Assembly (NCBI GenBank): GCA_943736015.1
Contig: OX031062.1
Coordinates: 29,361,462-29,425,461 of the forward strand
DNA length: 64,000 nt
From: Tridacna crocea
Taxonomy: Eukaryota; Mollusca; Bivalvia; Cardiida; Cardiidae
Reading direction: 5' to 3'
Shown: one piece after another, positions 23,640-34,733 of the stretch
Layout of the letters: each line of letters begins with the position of its first letter
Position numbering within the stretch: position 1 is the stretch's first letter
Notes under the pieces: generated by a model
The model's input: only the letters and a program-made list of their open reading frames with translations
Databases searched by the model: none
Told to the model about the DNA's origin: nothing
Program-made: the position numbers and the translations under genes

Positions 23640-24395
23640 TCTAGGAGTGCAGGCTTCGTGGGATCTTCTTGAGAAAAAAAATAGTTATCTAGTTGAGAAA
23701 AACATACTAGAGATAAAGAATTCCCATGGAATCAACAAACAAGGCCAGTACATGAACCGAACCTGTCTTAATGCCATCAAAAATAAAAAGTCATTATGGC
23801 TGAAATATAAAAATACAAGAAGTCAAGCCAACTATACGAAATATAGATGTGCAAGTAATAATGTTAAGGCAGAATTAAGAAAAGTAAAATATGCATTTGA
23901 TCAAAGCTCAAGACTAAGCCGGATCTAGGTTGTTTAGAATTGCCAGATGGACAATCCACTGCGGACCACAAGGAAAGAGCAAATTTACTGAATACTTACT
24001 TTACAAGTGTCTTTGACCGAGAAGGGGATAATCCACTACCTGAATTTGCTGATAGAACCTTTAAAGAACCTCTTGTCTCTGTTGATATTACGGAAGATAA
24101 AATATCCAAAATTATTGACAACTTGAAGCATAACAAATCCAATGGTCCAGACAGTTTCCACCCGAAACTTTTGAAGGAATGCAAACACAATCTAATTAGT
24201 CCTATGAAGAGGATTTTTGAACCATCTATAAAAGAAGAGAAATTACCACAAAACCGTAAAATGGCAAATGTTATAGCAATTTTAAATCGGGATCTAAGTC
24301 TAAAGTTGAGAATTGTCGCCCAATAAGTCTTAATCTGTTCCAGGTAAAATCCTCGAAAGAATCATCAGAGATGAAATCGTCAACCATATGACAAA
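23640..24395 (+). pseudogene. Non-LTR retrotransposon RT fragment B
   Basis: A second, related copy lies directly downstream: LWLKYKNTRSQANYTKY, an internal deletion after KYAFDQS, then NLLNTYFTSVFDREGDNPLP and KSNGPDSFHPKLLKEC. Frameshifts break it before the NYRP region. The same motif order as fragment A shows family identity. A degraded family A copy follows. Confidence 0.75.
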
Positions 24396-24399
24396 CAAC

Positions 24400-24606
24400 G
24401 ACTTTTAACGAAACTGCTGAAGAAGTCTTTCGAACATTATTTTTGGAAAAGGAGAAACGTGCTGGTTACCTGCATTTTCTCCTTTGCTCATGATGTTTTC
24501 TACACTATAATTGACACTTCCTTTCTTTGAGCCGCGTTAAAATTGTTATCTGCTTATGCTTTCTATTTCTACAGGTATAAAATTTTGTCTTTTTTGTAAA
24601 TGTTAA
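24400..24606 (+). mobile_element. Degraded family A element
   Basis: Directly follows RT fragment B; core CGTGCTGGTTACCTGCAT is mismatched. A (TCTG)n run follows. Confidence 0.65.
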
Positions 24607-24720
24607 TGTTCTGTCTGTCTGTCTCTCTGTCTGTGACAGAATATCGAAGTTCCCTATTGATATGTACATGTATTTTGATTGAAAAAGAGAAGATCTGTAA
24701 CCTAAAAGAAATTATTATAG

Positions 24721-25065
24721 GGGCATGGCAAGCTGTACGTGAAGTGTTTCCAACAGTACAATTTAAGGGGTGTGCATTTCACTGGTCGCAAGCGATCTGG
24801 CGTCATATGCAACAACTAGGGTTAGCCGAGGTATACAGACAAAGACTTGGCTTGCACTCCTTCATCCGGATGCTGCTCGCACTCCAATTCTTGCCATCAG
24901 TTCACATTGAAAGAGCCTTTGAAATGCTGGCAGAAAGAGCAAAGACAACAGCCACGACAGCTTTGATAGATTATGTGCGACGACAATGGATGAACAACCC
25001 CACTTTCGGAGTAGATGACTGGTCGGTGTTTCGTCAGTCCATTCGAACGAATATTGATGTAGAGG
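24721..25065 (+). pseudogene. MULE transposase domain, first exon
   Basis: Reads AWQAVREVFPTVQFKGCAFH, then WSQAIWRHMQQLGL and the MNNPTFGVDDWSVFRQSIRT stretch ending NIDVEG. This is the MULE transposase domain with its C...H and W positions and the conserved RTNxDVEGWH junction. An acceptor TTATTATAG opens it. The donor GAGG|GTATTT splits the glycine codon of DVEG. Nothing upstream matches the rest of a MULE protein. Confidence 0.75.
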
Positions 25066-25606
25066 GTATTTATACATATTTTTATCCATAGTAAACCAAA
25101 TGAAATATGCACATTTCTGAAAAGTTACTTTTACATCTAGCCATCTATATATCCAGAAGTTTTGAAACGTGGAACGGTTTACATGCAAGCGTTTTGAATT
25201 TGTACTGTCATCGGCTTAACTGTAAGGATTGAAGGCAGTAATAAAATTTGATAATTTGAGGTAGAAATAGAATATGTAGATTCAAGATCAGACCTTCAAA
25301 CTCTTTAGTTAGATTTACCTTCGTAAGCCAAGACAATTTCACTAATCAAGCGGATATATAGGAACGTGCATTGTTGAGAACACACTGAACACACTCCACA
25401 ACCATAACCGAATCGACTCTGTTCGCCAAACGCGTACTTATTCTGATCTACGTTGTCTGCAACTACAAACAACATAAATAATTGAAATTAAGCAAAGACA
25501 ATTTCGATCGTTTGGTCAATATTTTAGTTTTCCTTTGACGTAGTAAGTCTCTCTTGTTGTGGATATCAATAGTTGATGGAAAATTATCATAGACATTTTT
25601 TTCCAG

Positions 25607-25855
25607 GTTGGCATCACAGGCTTAACAAAGAAGCCGGTTCGTCGTGTTTATCCTTCTACAAACTCGTCCCTCTCTTGAGACAAGAGGCAGAGCTAGTGAA
25701 AATAACGGTTGACTCTAATGATTTAGAAGACAGACCTCAACAAGATAAAAAAGAATGCTGACAGATTAACAAACGCTTGCTGGGATCGATACTCTTCCGG
25801 TGAATGGAAGACATCTCGATTCTTGAAGAGCGTTGGTGACATTTATACTATACGA
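25607..25855 (+). pseudogene. MULE transposase domain, second exon with frameshift
   Basis: The TTTCCAG|GT acceptor restores the glycine, giving DVEG-WHHRLNKEAGSSCLSF and YKLVPLLRQEAELVK, the expected continuation of the family. After DLEDRPQQ a run of six A residues coincides with a shift into another frame, which then reads ADRLTNACWDRYSSGEWKTS and RFLKSVGDIY. A single-base indel or a sequencing error in the A run would explain it. Confidence 0.7.
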
Positions 25856-26194
25856 TGTTGACCTTAATAGTAAAAATAATGATAAAACTTGAAAGTCTGA
25901 TGAATTTCTCAGCTAATTAAACATATAACATATTCGACGGAAAGTAAGAATCGGTCCAATTCCAGAAGTGTTCTGTACAAAGTATGCATTCCTGCTTTGT
26001 CCACCGATTACGGAATTGCACCTGACACATACCGTATTGTGTCTTTCTCCCTAGAAAAGAAAGAAATCATTATTTGAGCTACAATCAAGTAGTTGTCTGC
26101 AAATGGTACCGACTTGAAACGGTCTAAAGTTTAGTCGTTGGCTAAGGAGCTAAGGGTAGAATTAATGTGTTTGCTTTATAATAAAATACACGCT

Positions 26195-26398
26195 CCAAAA
26201 TTTTGACGACACCGCATAAAAAGACCTTTGAGAACAGTATGTGTAAAGGCGAAAAAGGCAATATTTTTCTCCTTTTCCCACAATGTTTTTTTTATGAATT
26301 CAAAACAGAAATTATCATTAACCTCACTTTCTTTGACATCTGCTTAGCATATAGTTTGAACGAGTCTAAAATTTTGTAGTTTGTGGATAAAGAATTAA
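26195..26398 (+). mobile_element. Degraded family A element
   Basis: Only the right core arm TTTTCTCCTTTTCCCACAAT is well kept; a right-end piece of another copy precedes at 26085-26160. Confidence 0.6.
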
Positions 26399-26689
26399 AT
26401 TTGAATAACTGCGAAGTGTTGTGGAAACAAGTGAATAGTTTTGGTGCTGAAACAATTTACCAATTTTACTTGCTTTTAATAAAATAGAAGATAAGGGTTT
26501 GAATACATCGTGGGAAAATAAGAACGTGATGGTAATCAACAAGTTCGAGATCTCCTTTTCCTTTAATGATTTCTACAATGTTTTCAAGTGAATATTATTT
26601 TGTCCTTTTCCTGCGGTGATTTCATAGATGTTATTTGACCTACAGTCCATTGGTTGTCTACAAATGATTATGACTTCAACATAGTAAAG

Positions 26690-26890
26690 ATCCTGAGATA
26701 AAAGTCTTTTGAAATCATCATGGGAAAAGGAGAAAACGCTGGTAACCATCATTTATTTTCTCCTATTCCTACAATGTTTTCTACCCTGCTGGATACAAAT
26801 TTCAACTTTTGAGTTACGTTTATTTTGTCGTCTGCAAGCTCTTTCAATTTGGACCAGTCTAAAATTTTGACGGTTTGGTAAAGTTTAAAA
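26690..26890 (+). mobile_element. Degraded family A element
   Basis: Core ACGCTGGTAACCATCAT with an insertion in the right arm; right box GTCTAAAATTTTGACGG. Confidence 0.7.
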
Positions 26891-27325
26891 CAGTTTAGTG
26901 TTGCTATTTAAAGTCTTTAACAGTTTGCTTAATAAGTTACAAAAGTTTACGAGTTTGTTGCATATACATTTGAAGAGGTAAATAAAAGATGTAGATTCAA
27001 TTTAGCCTGTGCGTGTTTCTTTCAAACGTCTTACGCTCAAGTGTATTCCATTTTTAAAACTGATCTGAAAAAGAGGGATAGAAAACTGTATTTATTTATT
27101 CTCTAAACATCTGCGTGAGATGTGGGAACAAATTTTTTTTTTTGTAATGTAATGTTGTTGTTGCGTGAGATGTGGGAACAAATGAATGAAAACTTGCATA
27201 CATAATAAAAACATTGCGTACAATTTCCATCAAGAATTAAAGGCAAGAAAAAAAGTGGGCCGTTTCGGTATTGGGCCGTTTCTGTTTTGGGTCGTTTTGG
27301 AAGTGGGCACCCTCCATTAACAGCT

Positions 27326-27554
27326 TTAACTCATTACCACACAAGAAAAATTTAGACTGGTCCAAATTGAAAGCATTTGCAGACGACAAAATAAAGGTGA
27401 CTGAAAAATTGAAATTTGTTCTGGGAAGGGTAGAAAACACTGTGGGAAAAGGAGAAAATGCTGGTTACCAGCATTTTCTCCTTTTCCCACGGTGTTTTCA
27501 AAACACTTCTTTCTCAGGGGCGTCAAAAGTAGGGATTGTGTGGTAATGGGTTAA
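27326..27554 (-). mobile_element. Family A element
   Basis: Complete; core with the CACTGTGGG form on one arm and CCCACGGTG on the other. Confidence 0.92.
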
Positions 27555-27689
27555 GGGTCAATTAAACCTCTACTGGAAAAACAACCCAATAAAGTTTGAC
27601 CCAGCTTGTTATGTTCCCGGTAGTAACAGGTGTGAACTAGAGGAAAATGTACAAAAGCATCATCAAAGGCAATCATTACCTTCTTAGAT

Positions 27690-28740
27690 GTCAAGAACAA
27701 TAGAGGCGAGATGCATTCTGGGATTGCTGATTTCCTGTGAAATAGAACTCGACAAATACTGATAAGTGGTACAGCATAAAAAAAGTCATATCTCTAGTGG
27801 GATCCCACAAGGAAGTGTCCTTGGGCCAATTCTCCTTATCATTTTTATTAACGACCTGTCAGACTCGTTGCTTGTCAATAACAAGCTCTTTGCGGACGAT
27901 TCAAAGCTATACAATTGAATTAAATCTGGCCAAGATAGAACATTGCAGGATGGGCTAAATGTGGCTGGTAAGTGGGAAAATGACACACAAGACTGAGAAA
28001 TGCGAACATCTCCACATAAAAAAAAAAATTAGAAACCTCAAATTACACAATGAGGAAAGATCGCAATACTACAACAGTTGAAAAAGTCTTGGACTCACAA
28101 TTGACAATGAACCGAGTTTGACTGAACATATAAATAGCAAAATAAGCACAGCAAATAGAAATACAGGTATTATCTTTAAAAGTTTCACATAATTATATGG
28201 ATAAAGACATGTTTTTGACCTTGTATAAATCAATTGAACATAGACCACGTCTGGGATATGCAAGCTGTATCTGGACACCTTATCATAAAACAGACTGTAT
28301 TGCATTAGAGATCGAATGTACGAAGACGTGCAACTAAAATGGTTTCAGAACTTAAAAATCTTTCCTACAGTGAAAGACTTCAAAAGATTGGACTCCCTTC
28401 GTTAGAATACCGTAGAAAAAGAGTAGACCTTATTAACCAAGTTTACAAAATTTTACATAATACTGACAATGTTGATTTAACAAAATTTTTGTCTCTGTCT
28501 CCAATCCAAAATACGCGAGGAAACAAGCTCAGATTGTTAAAAAATCATTCAAGATTGCAAGTACGAAAAAATTTCTTCAGTAACCGTGGAGTCAATTTGT
28601 GGAACAGTCTACCTGATAGTGTTGTTTTAGCACACTCCCTCAAAAGCTTTAAAAGACAACTTAAAGGTGGGTACTTAGAATTTTCACATTGCACTAAATC
28701 AAAATTTATATTAAAAACAATACAAATCATCGATAATTAA
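27690..28740 (+). pseudogene. Non-LTR retrotransposon RT C-terminal fragment
   Basis: Carries the later RT motifs, SSGIPQGSVLGPILLIIFIN then KLFADDSKLYN (the FADD form of the YADD box). After several stops comes an intact 133-codon stretch starting MVSELKNLSYSERLQKIGLP and including NRGVNLWNSLPDSVV, the usual C-terminal region of CR1/Jockey-like ORF2. Stops before residue MVSEL make it non-functional. Confidence 0.85.
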
Positions 28741-29195
28741 GAATCATAAAATTACCCAAGAATTTTTTTTTTGATGGTATTCCCTTAAAAGGCTACGTAG
28801 CCTCTTAAACTATTTTTAGATTTCTCGTCAAAAATTAAAAAAAAAAATGCATTGTGGGAATGTTAAGTGACTGACACGTGACTAATGACGCTTAAATTCC
28901 ATTACATAACAAACATGTAATTATTTTTCATAGTATCTTCTTCAGACGCTATGTTTGAAGCTTCGTCTGTGTATTTCCAGTATGTAAATGAGCGACTTGT
29001 TCATGTAAAAATATAATGTGTTTCCCGTTGATGTCGACCTTGGCCGTAGTAAATCTCTGATTTCTCGTGTTGTCGGATGGTTTTCGAATAATGGGGTTTT
29101 ATGAATGACGATTATAAGGCTTTGGCAGTATAAGGATGATACATGTATTTTTGTATTTTTGTAAAATTTTCGTCCCAAATTCTGAAGGGCGACCT
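28741..29195 (+). repeat. 3' tail of the non-LTR element
   Basis: Non-coding tail shared with the copy at 58.6-59.1 kb in inverted orientation, including the motif before the ATGCATTGTGGGAATG block. Nothing else was seen here. Confidence 0.65.
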
Positions 29196-29819
29196 TTCAA
29201 GTTTAACAAGTTCTGGCAGGATAATCCTATCGAATTCAAACCGTCGTCCTACGTTCCCGGCAAATATATAAACAAAGAAGAGAACCCTATAAAAAAGCAT
29301 CGACAAAAGCAGTCATTGCCTAAAACAGATGTCTAGGATGGTAAGAAATGGTAAGAATTTTCTTGTCTCCGGTTGTCGGCCGAGACTAAAACTGTAACGC
29401 CGCCTGGACGATTGTGTGACGCCTTCTTTTAATGAAAAGGGGGAAACTACTCTTAGCTATTATTCTGTGGAGGTAGACAAGCTATAGACATTTCATTACT
29501 GTAGCATCATTTTAAAGGTTTTTCATTGTTCTGTTGCATACTATTTCTTAAAAGCTGTTTTTTTGTGTTTAAAGTAACTGTTGCCACAGGTTTCATTAAG
29601 ATTAAAATGGGCTCTATCTGTTATAAGAACAGGCTGCCTTGTCCCTGGGCTTGTTCGTCCTAGCTAAGAAAAGATCAAGGCATACAGCAAAAAATAAATA
29701 TAGAGGTATTTTCATTTTAAAATCCAGAAATGCATAAAAAATGACTGCCGCGGGGCTAGCAGAGACACAACCACTCTAATGAGTAAGGCCACGGACACGA
29801 ATCTCTTTATCAACTTTCA
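29196..29819. other. Unassigned sequence
   Basis: Part near 29250-29340 resembles 27610-27690 (GTTCCCGG..., CAGTCATTGCC), suggesting a further retroelement piece; otherwise nothing recognised. Confidence 0.4.
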
Positions 29820-29948
29820 CTTTACCTTTTGCCACAATGTTTTCTACCCTTCTAAAAACCAATTTCAAATTTCCAGTCACATATATTTTTCATCTGCAAA
29901 TGCTTCAAGTTGGACAAGTCTAAAATTTTGTCCTCTGGTAAAGAGTTA
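29820..29948 (+). mobile_element. Family A right half
   Basis: Begins within the core right arm (TTTTGCCACAATGTTTTC) and runs to GAGTTAA; the left half is missing. Confidence 0.75.
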
Positions 29949-30033
29949 AAATGTAAAATAGGTACTTGGTATTTTGTTTGTTTTGCATAAAAGAGGCATG
30001 TTATTATTTAGAATTGTTGTGGCAAAAGTCAGT

Positions 30034-30231
30034 TTAACTCTTTTCCACACCATTCCAACTTTTAACAACCCTGAGAAAGAAGCCTTTTGAAAACATTGTG
30101 AGAAAATGCTGGTACCCACAATGTTTTCTACCCTTCCCAAACCAGATTTCAACTTTACAGTCACATTTATTTTGTTGTCTGCAAATGCTTTCAATTTGGA
30201 CCAGTCTATTTTATCGTTTGTTAAAGAGTTA
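30034..30231 (+). mobile_element. Family A element with a shortened core
   Basis: Core reduced to AACATTGTGAGAAAATGCTG then GTACCCACAATGTT: one side of the hairpin is largely deleted. Confidence 0.85.
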
Positions 30232-30534
30232 GGTCCTTATCATGCTAAATAAATGAAACTTTAAAGCAGATTGTAAATACCTAAATTTTACTATTCTAAA
30301 GCTATTTTTTTGTGCAAAAGATTTCCATATCGGATAGTCTAGAACAAAGATCAGACTGCACATTCTTTGCAATGATCTTTATTTGCACTGTCCACAGGGT
30401 AGACTTACCTGCCTGTATCTGTTGATACTGGAGATCACTCCTTCCTTACTGTATAGCTTTCCCGTATAAAGTCAGTACCTGGCAATTGCGTCAGAGAGAA
30501 TTCCATTTGGCTCAGTGGTTATGGTATTGGTCTT

Positions 30535-30763
30535 TTAACCCTTTACCCCATATGGCATTTCTATGGTATCTCTAATTGACCCCAAATAACAGCAAGGATG
30601 AAGCTGTTTCTTATGCCTACATGACACCTTTTAATAGCATAGAAAACATTGTGGCAAAAGGTGAAATTGCTCGTCACGAGCAATTTCACCTTTTGCCACA
30701 TTGTTTTCCAAATGCACCTACAAGCAATGTGTAGAAATGAGTATCTATGGAGTAAAGGGTTAA
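30535..30763. mobile_element. Family B TTAA element, copy 1
   Basis: 229 bp with ends TTAACCCTTTACCCC and AGTAAAGGGTTAA. The central perfect palindrome is AACATTGTGGCAAAAGG, TGAAATTGCTCGTCACGAGC and the mirrored arm. Same plan as family A but a different core. Confidence 0.9.
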
Positions 30764-30837
30764 TCCTCGAAAAACAAGGTTATTTGTCCCTTCATGGCTT
30801 TGAATCCCACCAGATTGGGTTTGTATTTGAGGTATGT

Positions 30838-30993
30838 ATATACAAAGCACTTGCAGACAACAAAGTAAAAGTGAAAATTTGAAATTTGTTTTGTGAATGG
30901 TAGAAAACAGCATTTTCTTCTTTCCCCATAATGTTTTCTAAAGGCTTCTTTCTCAGGGTCATCAAAAGTAGGGATTGTGTGGTAATGGATTAA
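30838..30993 (-). mobile_element. Truncated family A element
   Basis: Lacks the first end and most of one core arm; ends GGTAATGGATTAA. Confidence 0.75.
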
Positions 30994-31146
30994 CCACTGT
31001 GTATTTCAAGCCTTTCCCCAAGGGTTGTTTAAACATTATAGGATTGTTTTGTTAAAGGTTAATACATTTTATTGTATTCTGAAGATTGTAAACTATTACA
31101 GATACAGATATGTAGGTCAACAGCAGCTCTCCGGACTCAAACACCC

Positions 31147-31153
31147 TATAAAA
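31147..31153 (+). promoter_or_regulatory. TATA-like box upstream of NitFhit
   Basis: CCCTATAAAAT lies about 60 bases before the preferred ATG of NitFhit. A start of transcription 25-30 bases downstream would exclude the upstream in-frame ATG at 31155 and fit the ATG at 31212. This is position and motif only. Confidence 0.35.
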
Positions 31154-31211
31154 TATGCGCAGTCAGGTACCCCTACACTTTGTGCATATATGTAGGAGAA
31201 CAGGAGTAAAG

Positions 31212-31355
31212 ATGGCAGGACAGACAGAATTTTCAACACTAGCAAAACGGAAACCTGTGATAGGAGTATGTCAACTAACATGTACAGAAGATAAGGAGAG
31301 AAACTTTCTTAAGTCCAAGGCTTTGATAGAACGCTGTAAAAAAATGGGGGCAGAG
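31212..31355 (+). CDS. NitFhit: NitFhit coding exon 1 (nitrilase N-terminus)
   Basis: Start of a fused nitrilase-Fhit protein. The Nit half belongs to the Nit1 branch (deaminated-glutathione amidase in mammals). The Fhit half is a diadenosine triphosphate hydrolase of the HIT superfamily. The fusion is established in fly and worm; vertebrates have two separate genes. This exon reads MAGQTEFSTLAKRKPVIGVC, then QLTCTEDKERNF, and ends KKMGAE, like human LPLVAVCQVTSTPDKQQNF. I chose the ATG in AAAGATGGC. An in-frame ATG 19 codons upstream (position 31155) would add a basic segment but lies right beside a TATA-like box. Ten exons total 1359 bases, about 452 residues, close to the length I recall for the fly and worm fusions. 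The donor is GAG|GTTTGT. Confidence 0.9.
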
Positions 31356-31844
31356 GTTTGTTTTTATTTCTAAACATTCTGATTTGAATTTGTAGCACAC
31401 AAATTTAAGGAACTATCTTTGCAAAAACTATCAACATTGATCAAGATATAAAGGAGATACTGGAGTAACAGAACATATAGAAAAAGTAGCAATTTCTTCT
31501 TTTGTTCCAATGTTTTTAACATTTGCCTGCTACAAAAGGCAAAGCAAATAGTTTTCTGAAGAAATGGATGACTCCTTTTCCTACATTGTGTCAAAAGCCT
31601 TCTTTCCCAGCATTGTAAAAAACCAGGGATTGTTTGGGAAAGGGTAAATGAACATGTATTTTGTTCAAAATCTCTGTAAGCTACTTGTCCTTTTTTGTAA
31701 CATTATAGATCAAGATCAGATTGAAAAGAAAATGTGGTCAGATCTTAGATCTATACTGCAACATGCAGGTATAGTCTGAACGAGTTTAACCTTGAAGTAT
31801 AAGGTCTACGGCCCCTAACTCAGACAGAAGCTGCTAAGGAAGGG

Positions 31845-31970
31845 ATGAAAACATTATGGAAAAAGGAGAAAATGCTGGTTACCAGCATTTTCTCGTTTTT
31901 CCCAAAATGTTTTCAAAACCTCTCTCCATAGGGCCATTAAAAGTAAGGTTTGTGGTGTGAAGGGTTCAAA
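31845..31970 (-). mobile_element. Partial family A element in NitFhit intron 1
   Basis: Only the core (AACATTATGGAAAAAGG with a paired arm) and the right flank remain. A smaller piece occurs at 31575-31645. Confidence 0.75.
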
Positions 31971-32008
31971 CAATAAAGAGTTGTATACTGAAACAAACGA
32001 TTTTTCAG

Positions 32009-32164
32009 ATGGTGTTTCTTCCAGAAGCATGTGATTACATATCAAAAAGCAAAGATGAAAGTATGGCCATGGCAGAATCTATAGACGGGGAAACAATCTC
32101 TAAGTACAAAGATTTGGCAAGAACCCTGTCACTGTGGTTGTCCATTGGTGGATTTCATCAAAAG
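32009..32164 (+). CDS. NitFhit: NitFhit coding exon 2 (catalytic Glu)
   Basis: Begins MVFLPEACDYI, carrying the catalytic-triad glutamate in the FLPEA motif, and ends LSLWLSIGGFHQK, matching human CGLWLSLGGFHE. The acceptor is TTTTTCAG|ATG and the donor AAG|GTAGCA. It has 52 codons, phase 0 at both ends. The intron before it holds a truncated family A copy. Confidence 0.93.
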
Positions 32165-32189
32165 GTAGCAACAGCTTATCTTACATTTT

Positions 32190-32392
32190 AAAACCAAACA
32201 ATCCTATTTCTAACTATTCTTTGGAACGAAGCATTTGAAGACATTTCGGGGAAAGGAGAAAATGCTGGTAACCAACATTTTGAAGTTTTCCTAACAGGAT
32301 TTTTCTATCCTCTCAGAGACAAATTAATTGATCATCTGCAAATGCTTTGAGTTTGGACCAGTCTAAAACTTTATTGTATGGTTAAGAGTTAA
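32190..32392 (+). mobile_element. Family A element, eroded core
   Basis: Left core arm good, right arm replaced by CAACATTTTGAAGTTTTCC. Ends in TTAA shared with the next copy. Confidence 0.75.
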
Positions 32393-32596
32393 CCCTCTAC
32401 CACACAATCCCAAGATTTTACAGCTCTGAGGAATAAAGCTTTTGAAAACATTTTGGGAAAAGAGAGAAAATGTTGGCATCCGACTTTTTCTCCTTTTGCC
32501 ACAGTGTTTTCTACTAGTGTTTTCAACCAAGAGGCTTGCTGCTCATTTTAATTGTGATTTGAAAGAATCAATAATTTGCTGTTTGGCAGAGGGTTG
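32389..32596 (+). mobile_element. Family A element, eroded core
   Basis: Begins on the TTAA that ends the previous copy; core centre GTTGGCATCCGAC. Confidence 0.75.
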
Positions 32597-32744
32597 AAGC
32601 CTAGATATATGACCCTTTATATCTTTGCATTACACAGGTTTTGAAAACATTGAGGAAAAAGAGAAATTGCTTGTAACAAGTAATTTGCTTTTATAAATTC
32701 CATGATGTTTGTAGACATTAACGTACTGGACCTATAATAGAAAA

Positions 32745-33022
32745 CAGATATTTCCACTATAATATTATTCTACAAAATTTGCTAAGATTAAAAATGAATA
32801 TTATTGTATTACTTTCACCGAGCCCCTTTTTCCTTTTTGACACTCCTAGAATTATTATTTATAAATCTAAAACCACTATATTCTCATTTCAAAGTGACAT
32901 GAAAATTACCTCCCTTTCTGGAAACTAACAAAAGTATCAACAAATAATTTCAGGATAGATATCAAAGGAATTTATGATCAGTTAAAAATGTGCAAAAGTA
33001 TTATATATGTATAAAGTCTGTC
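32745..33022 (+). repeat. Dispersed repeat E, copy 1
   Basis: ~270 bp, about 90% similar to the reverse complement of 52740-53000; includes TTACTTTCACCGAGCC and ATGAAAATTACCTCCCTTTC. No coding content; family unknown. Confidence 0.75.
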
Positions 33023-33119
33023 TTTAATCTAATTAAAAAAAACACACACAATCTAATTTTAAAGCTATTGTAGATTTCAAATGTAGTTTATATGATGGGG
33101 ATTTTTATTTGAGAGGAGA

Positions 33120-33238
33120 GAAAAACATTTTTTGGAAAATGAGAAAATGCTGATTACCAGCATTTTCTCCTCTTCCCGCAATTTTTTTCTAAAATCCCTT
33201 TTACAAGGGAGGTTAGAATTTGGGATTGTGTGGTAGAT
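33120..33238 (-). mobile_element. Partial family A element
   Basis: Core intact (GAAAATGCTGATTACCAGC) and right flank only. Confidence 0.75.
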
Positions 33239-33279
33239 GTAAAACAAAGCTGGGCCTCAAATCTGCTGTACTGATTCCT

Positions 33280-33497
33280 TTAACTCATTACCAAACAACA
33301 ATATTTTAGGCTTGTCCAAATCGAAAGCATTTGCAGACTATGGAATAAAAGTGACTGAAAATTTGAAATTTGTTTTGAGAAGGGTAGAAAACATTGTGGA
33401 AAAAGGAGAAAATGCATTTTCTCCTTTTCCCACAATGTTTTCTAAAGGATTTTTTCTCAGGGTCATCAAAAGTAGGGATTGTGTGGTAATTGGTTGA
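33280..33497 (-). mobile_element. Family A element, tandem copy 1, short palindrome
   Basis: Core is GAGAAAATGCATTTTCTC: eleven central bases are gone, yet the palindrome stays perfect. Confidence 0.92.
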
Positions 33498-33509
33498 AAG
33501 CAAGTAATC

Positions 33510-33737
33510 TTAACTCATTGCCAAACAACAATATTTTAGGCTTGTCCAAATCGAAAGCATTTACAGATACAAAATAAAAGTGACTGAAAATTTGAAATTT
33601 GTTTTGTGAAGGGTAGAAAACATTGTGGGAAAAGGAGAAAATGCTGGTTACCAGCATTTTCTCCTTTTCCCACAATGTTTTTGAAAGGTTTTTTTCTCAG
33701 GGTCGTCAAAAGTAGGGATTGTGTGGTAATGGGTTAA
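33510..33737 (-). mobile_element. Family A element, tandem copy 2
   Basis: Nearly identical to the preceding copy, including the flank AAAGCAAGTAATCTTAA, but with a full-length core. Confidence 0.93.
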
Positions 33738-33789
33738 AAGCAAGTAATCTTAAAGGAATGTATCTTATAAAAGCAAATTAATGTTTCAG

Positions 33790-33996
33790 TCTGAATCAGA
33801 GGATGAGAAGAGACTACACAATACCCATGTTATTCTTGACAATGACGGTAGAGTATGTGGCACCTACTCAAAGACGCACCTGTTTGATTTGGATATTCCA
33901 GGCAAAATACGCCTCTGTGAGAGTGACTATACAGTGCCTGGTGATCGTATTGTCCAGCCCATAGAAACACCTGTTGGTAAAGTGGGACTTGGAATT
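33790..33996 (+). CDS. NitFhit: NitFhit coding exon 3 (catalytic Lys)
   Basis: Reads KRLHNTHVILDNDGRVCGTY, then SKTHLFDLDIPG, and ends GKVGLGI. The lysine of YSKTHLFD is the second catalytic residue of the nitrilase fold. The acceptor is GTTTCAG|TCT and the donor ATT|GTAAGT. A full family A element begins only 12 bases after this exon ends, so the donor site survives immediately beside an insertion. Confidence 0.94.
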
Positions 33997-34007
33997 GTAA
34001 GTTCTGA

Positions 34008-34236
34008 TTAACTCTTTACCAAACCACAAAATTTTAGACTGGTCCAAACTGAAAGCATTTGCAGACGACAAAATAAAAGTGACAGGGGAATTGAAAATTG
34101 TTTTGGGAAGGGAAGAAAAATTTGTAGGAAAAGGAGAAAATGCTGGTTACCAGCATTTTCTCCTTTTGCCACAATGCTTTCAGAAGGCTTCTTTCTCAGA
34201 GTCATCAAAAGTAGGGATTGTGTGGTAATAGTTTAA
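34008..34236 (-). mobile_element. Family A element 12 bp from the NitFhit exon 3 donor
   Basis: Complete. The TTAA start lies in GTAAGTTCTGATTAAC. A worn copy (34250-34445) follows. Confidence 0.92.
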
Positions 34237-34503
34237 TACCGATCTGAAAATATGGGACAATTGATTCTACCAAACTGCAGATTTTTAGACTCATCCAAGT
34301 GAAAGCATTTGCAGATTACAAAATAAATGTGACCCAAAAATTGAAATTTATTTTCTGGAGTAAAAGACAATGTAGGAAGTGGAGGAAATGCTGGTTATCG
34401 GCTTTTTCACGTTTTTCCTCAATGCTTTCAAAAGTCTTATAAAGAAAGATTAGACTGAACATTATTTTTATTCTAATCTTTATCTGCACTCGCTGCCTTT
34501 TGT

Positions 34504-34733
34504 TTAATTCTTTTTTCCAAACAATCCCAGGTTTTTACAACCCAGAGGAAGAAGCCCTCTGAAAACATGATGGAAAAAGGAGAAAATGCTGGTAACCAGC
34601 ATTTTCTCTTTTTCCCACCATATTTTCTACTCACCTGAAGCCAAGTGTTAATTTTTTTGTCACGTCTGTTTGATGTCTGCAAGTGCTTTCAATTTAGAAA
34701 AGTCTAAAATTTTGTTGTTTGGTAAAGGGTTAA
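34504..34733 (+). mobile_element. Family A element
   Basis: Complete; outer stem AACATGATGG pairs with CCACCATATT, matching changes on both arms. Confidence 0.9.

Noticed and set aside
31155-31211. Upstream in-frame ATG of NitFhit
   Set aside because: Directly next to the TATA-like box and in weaker context than AAAGATGGC; kept as an alternative only.
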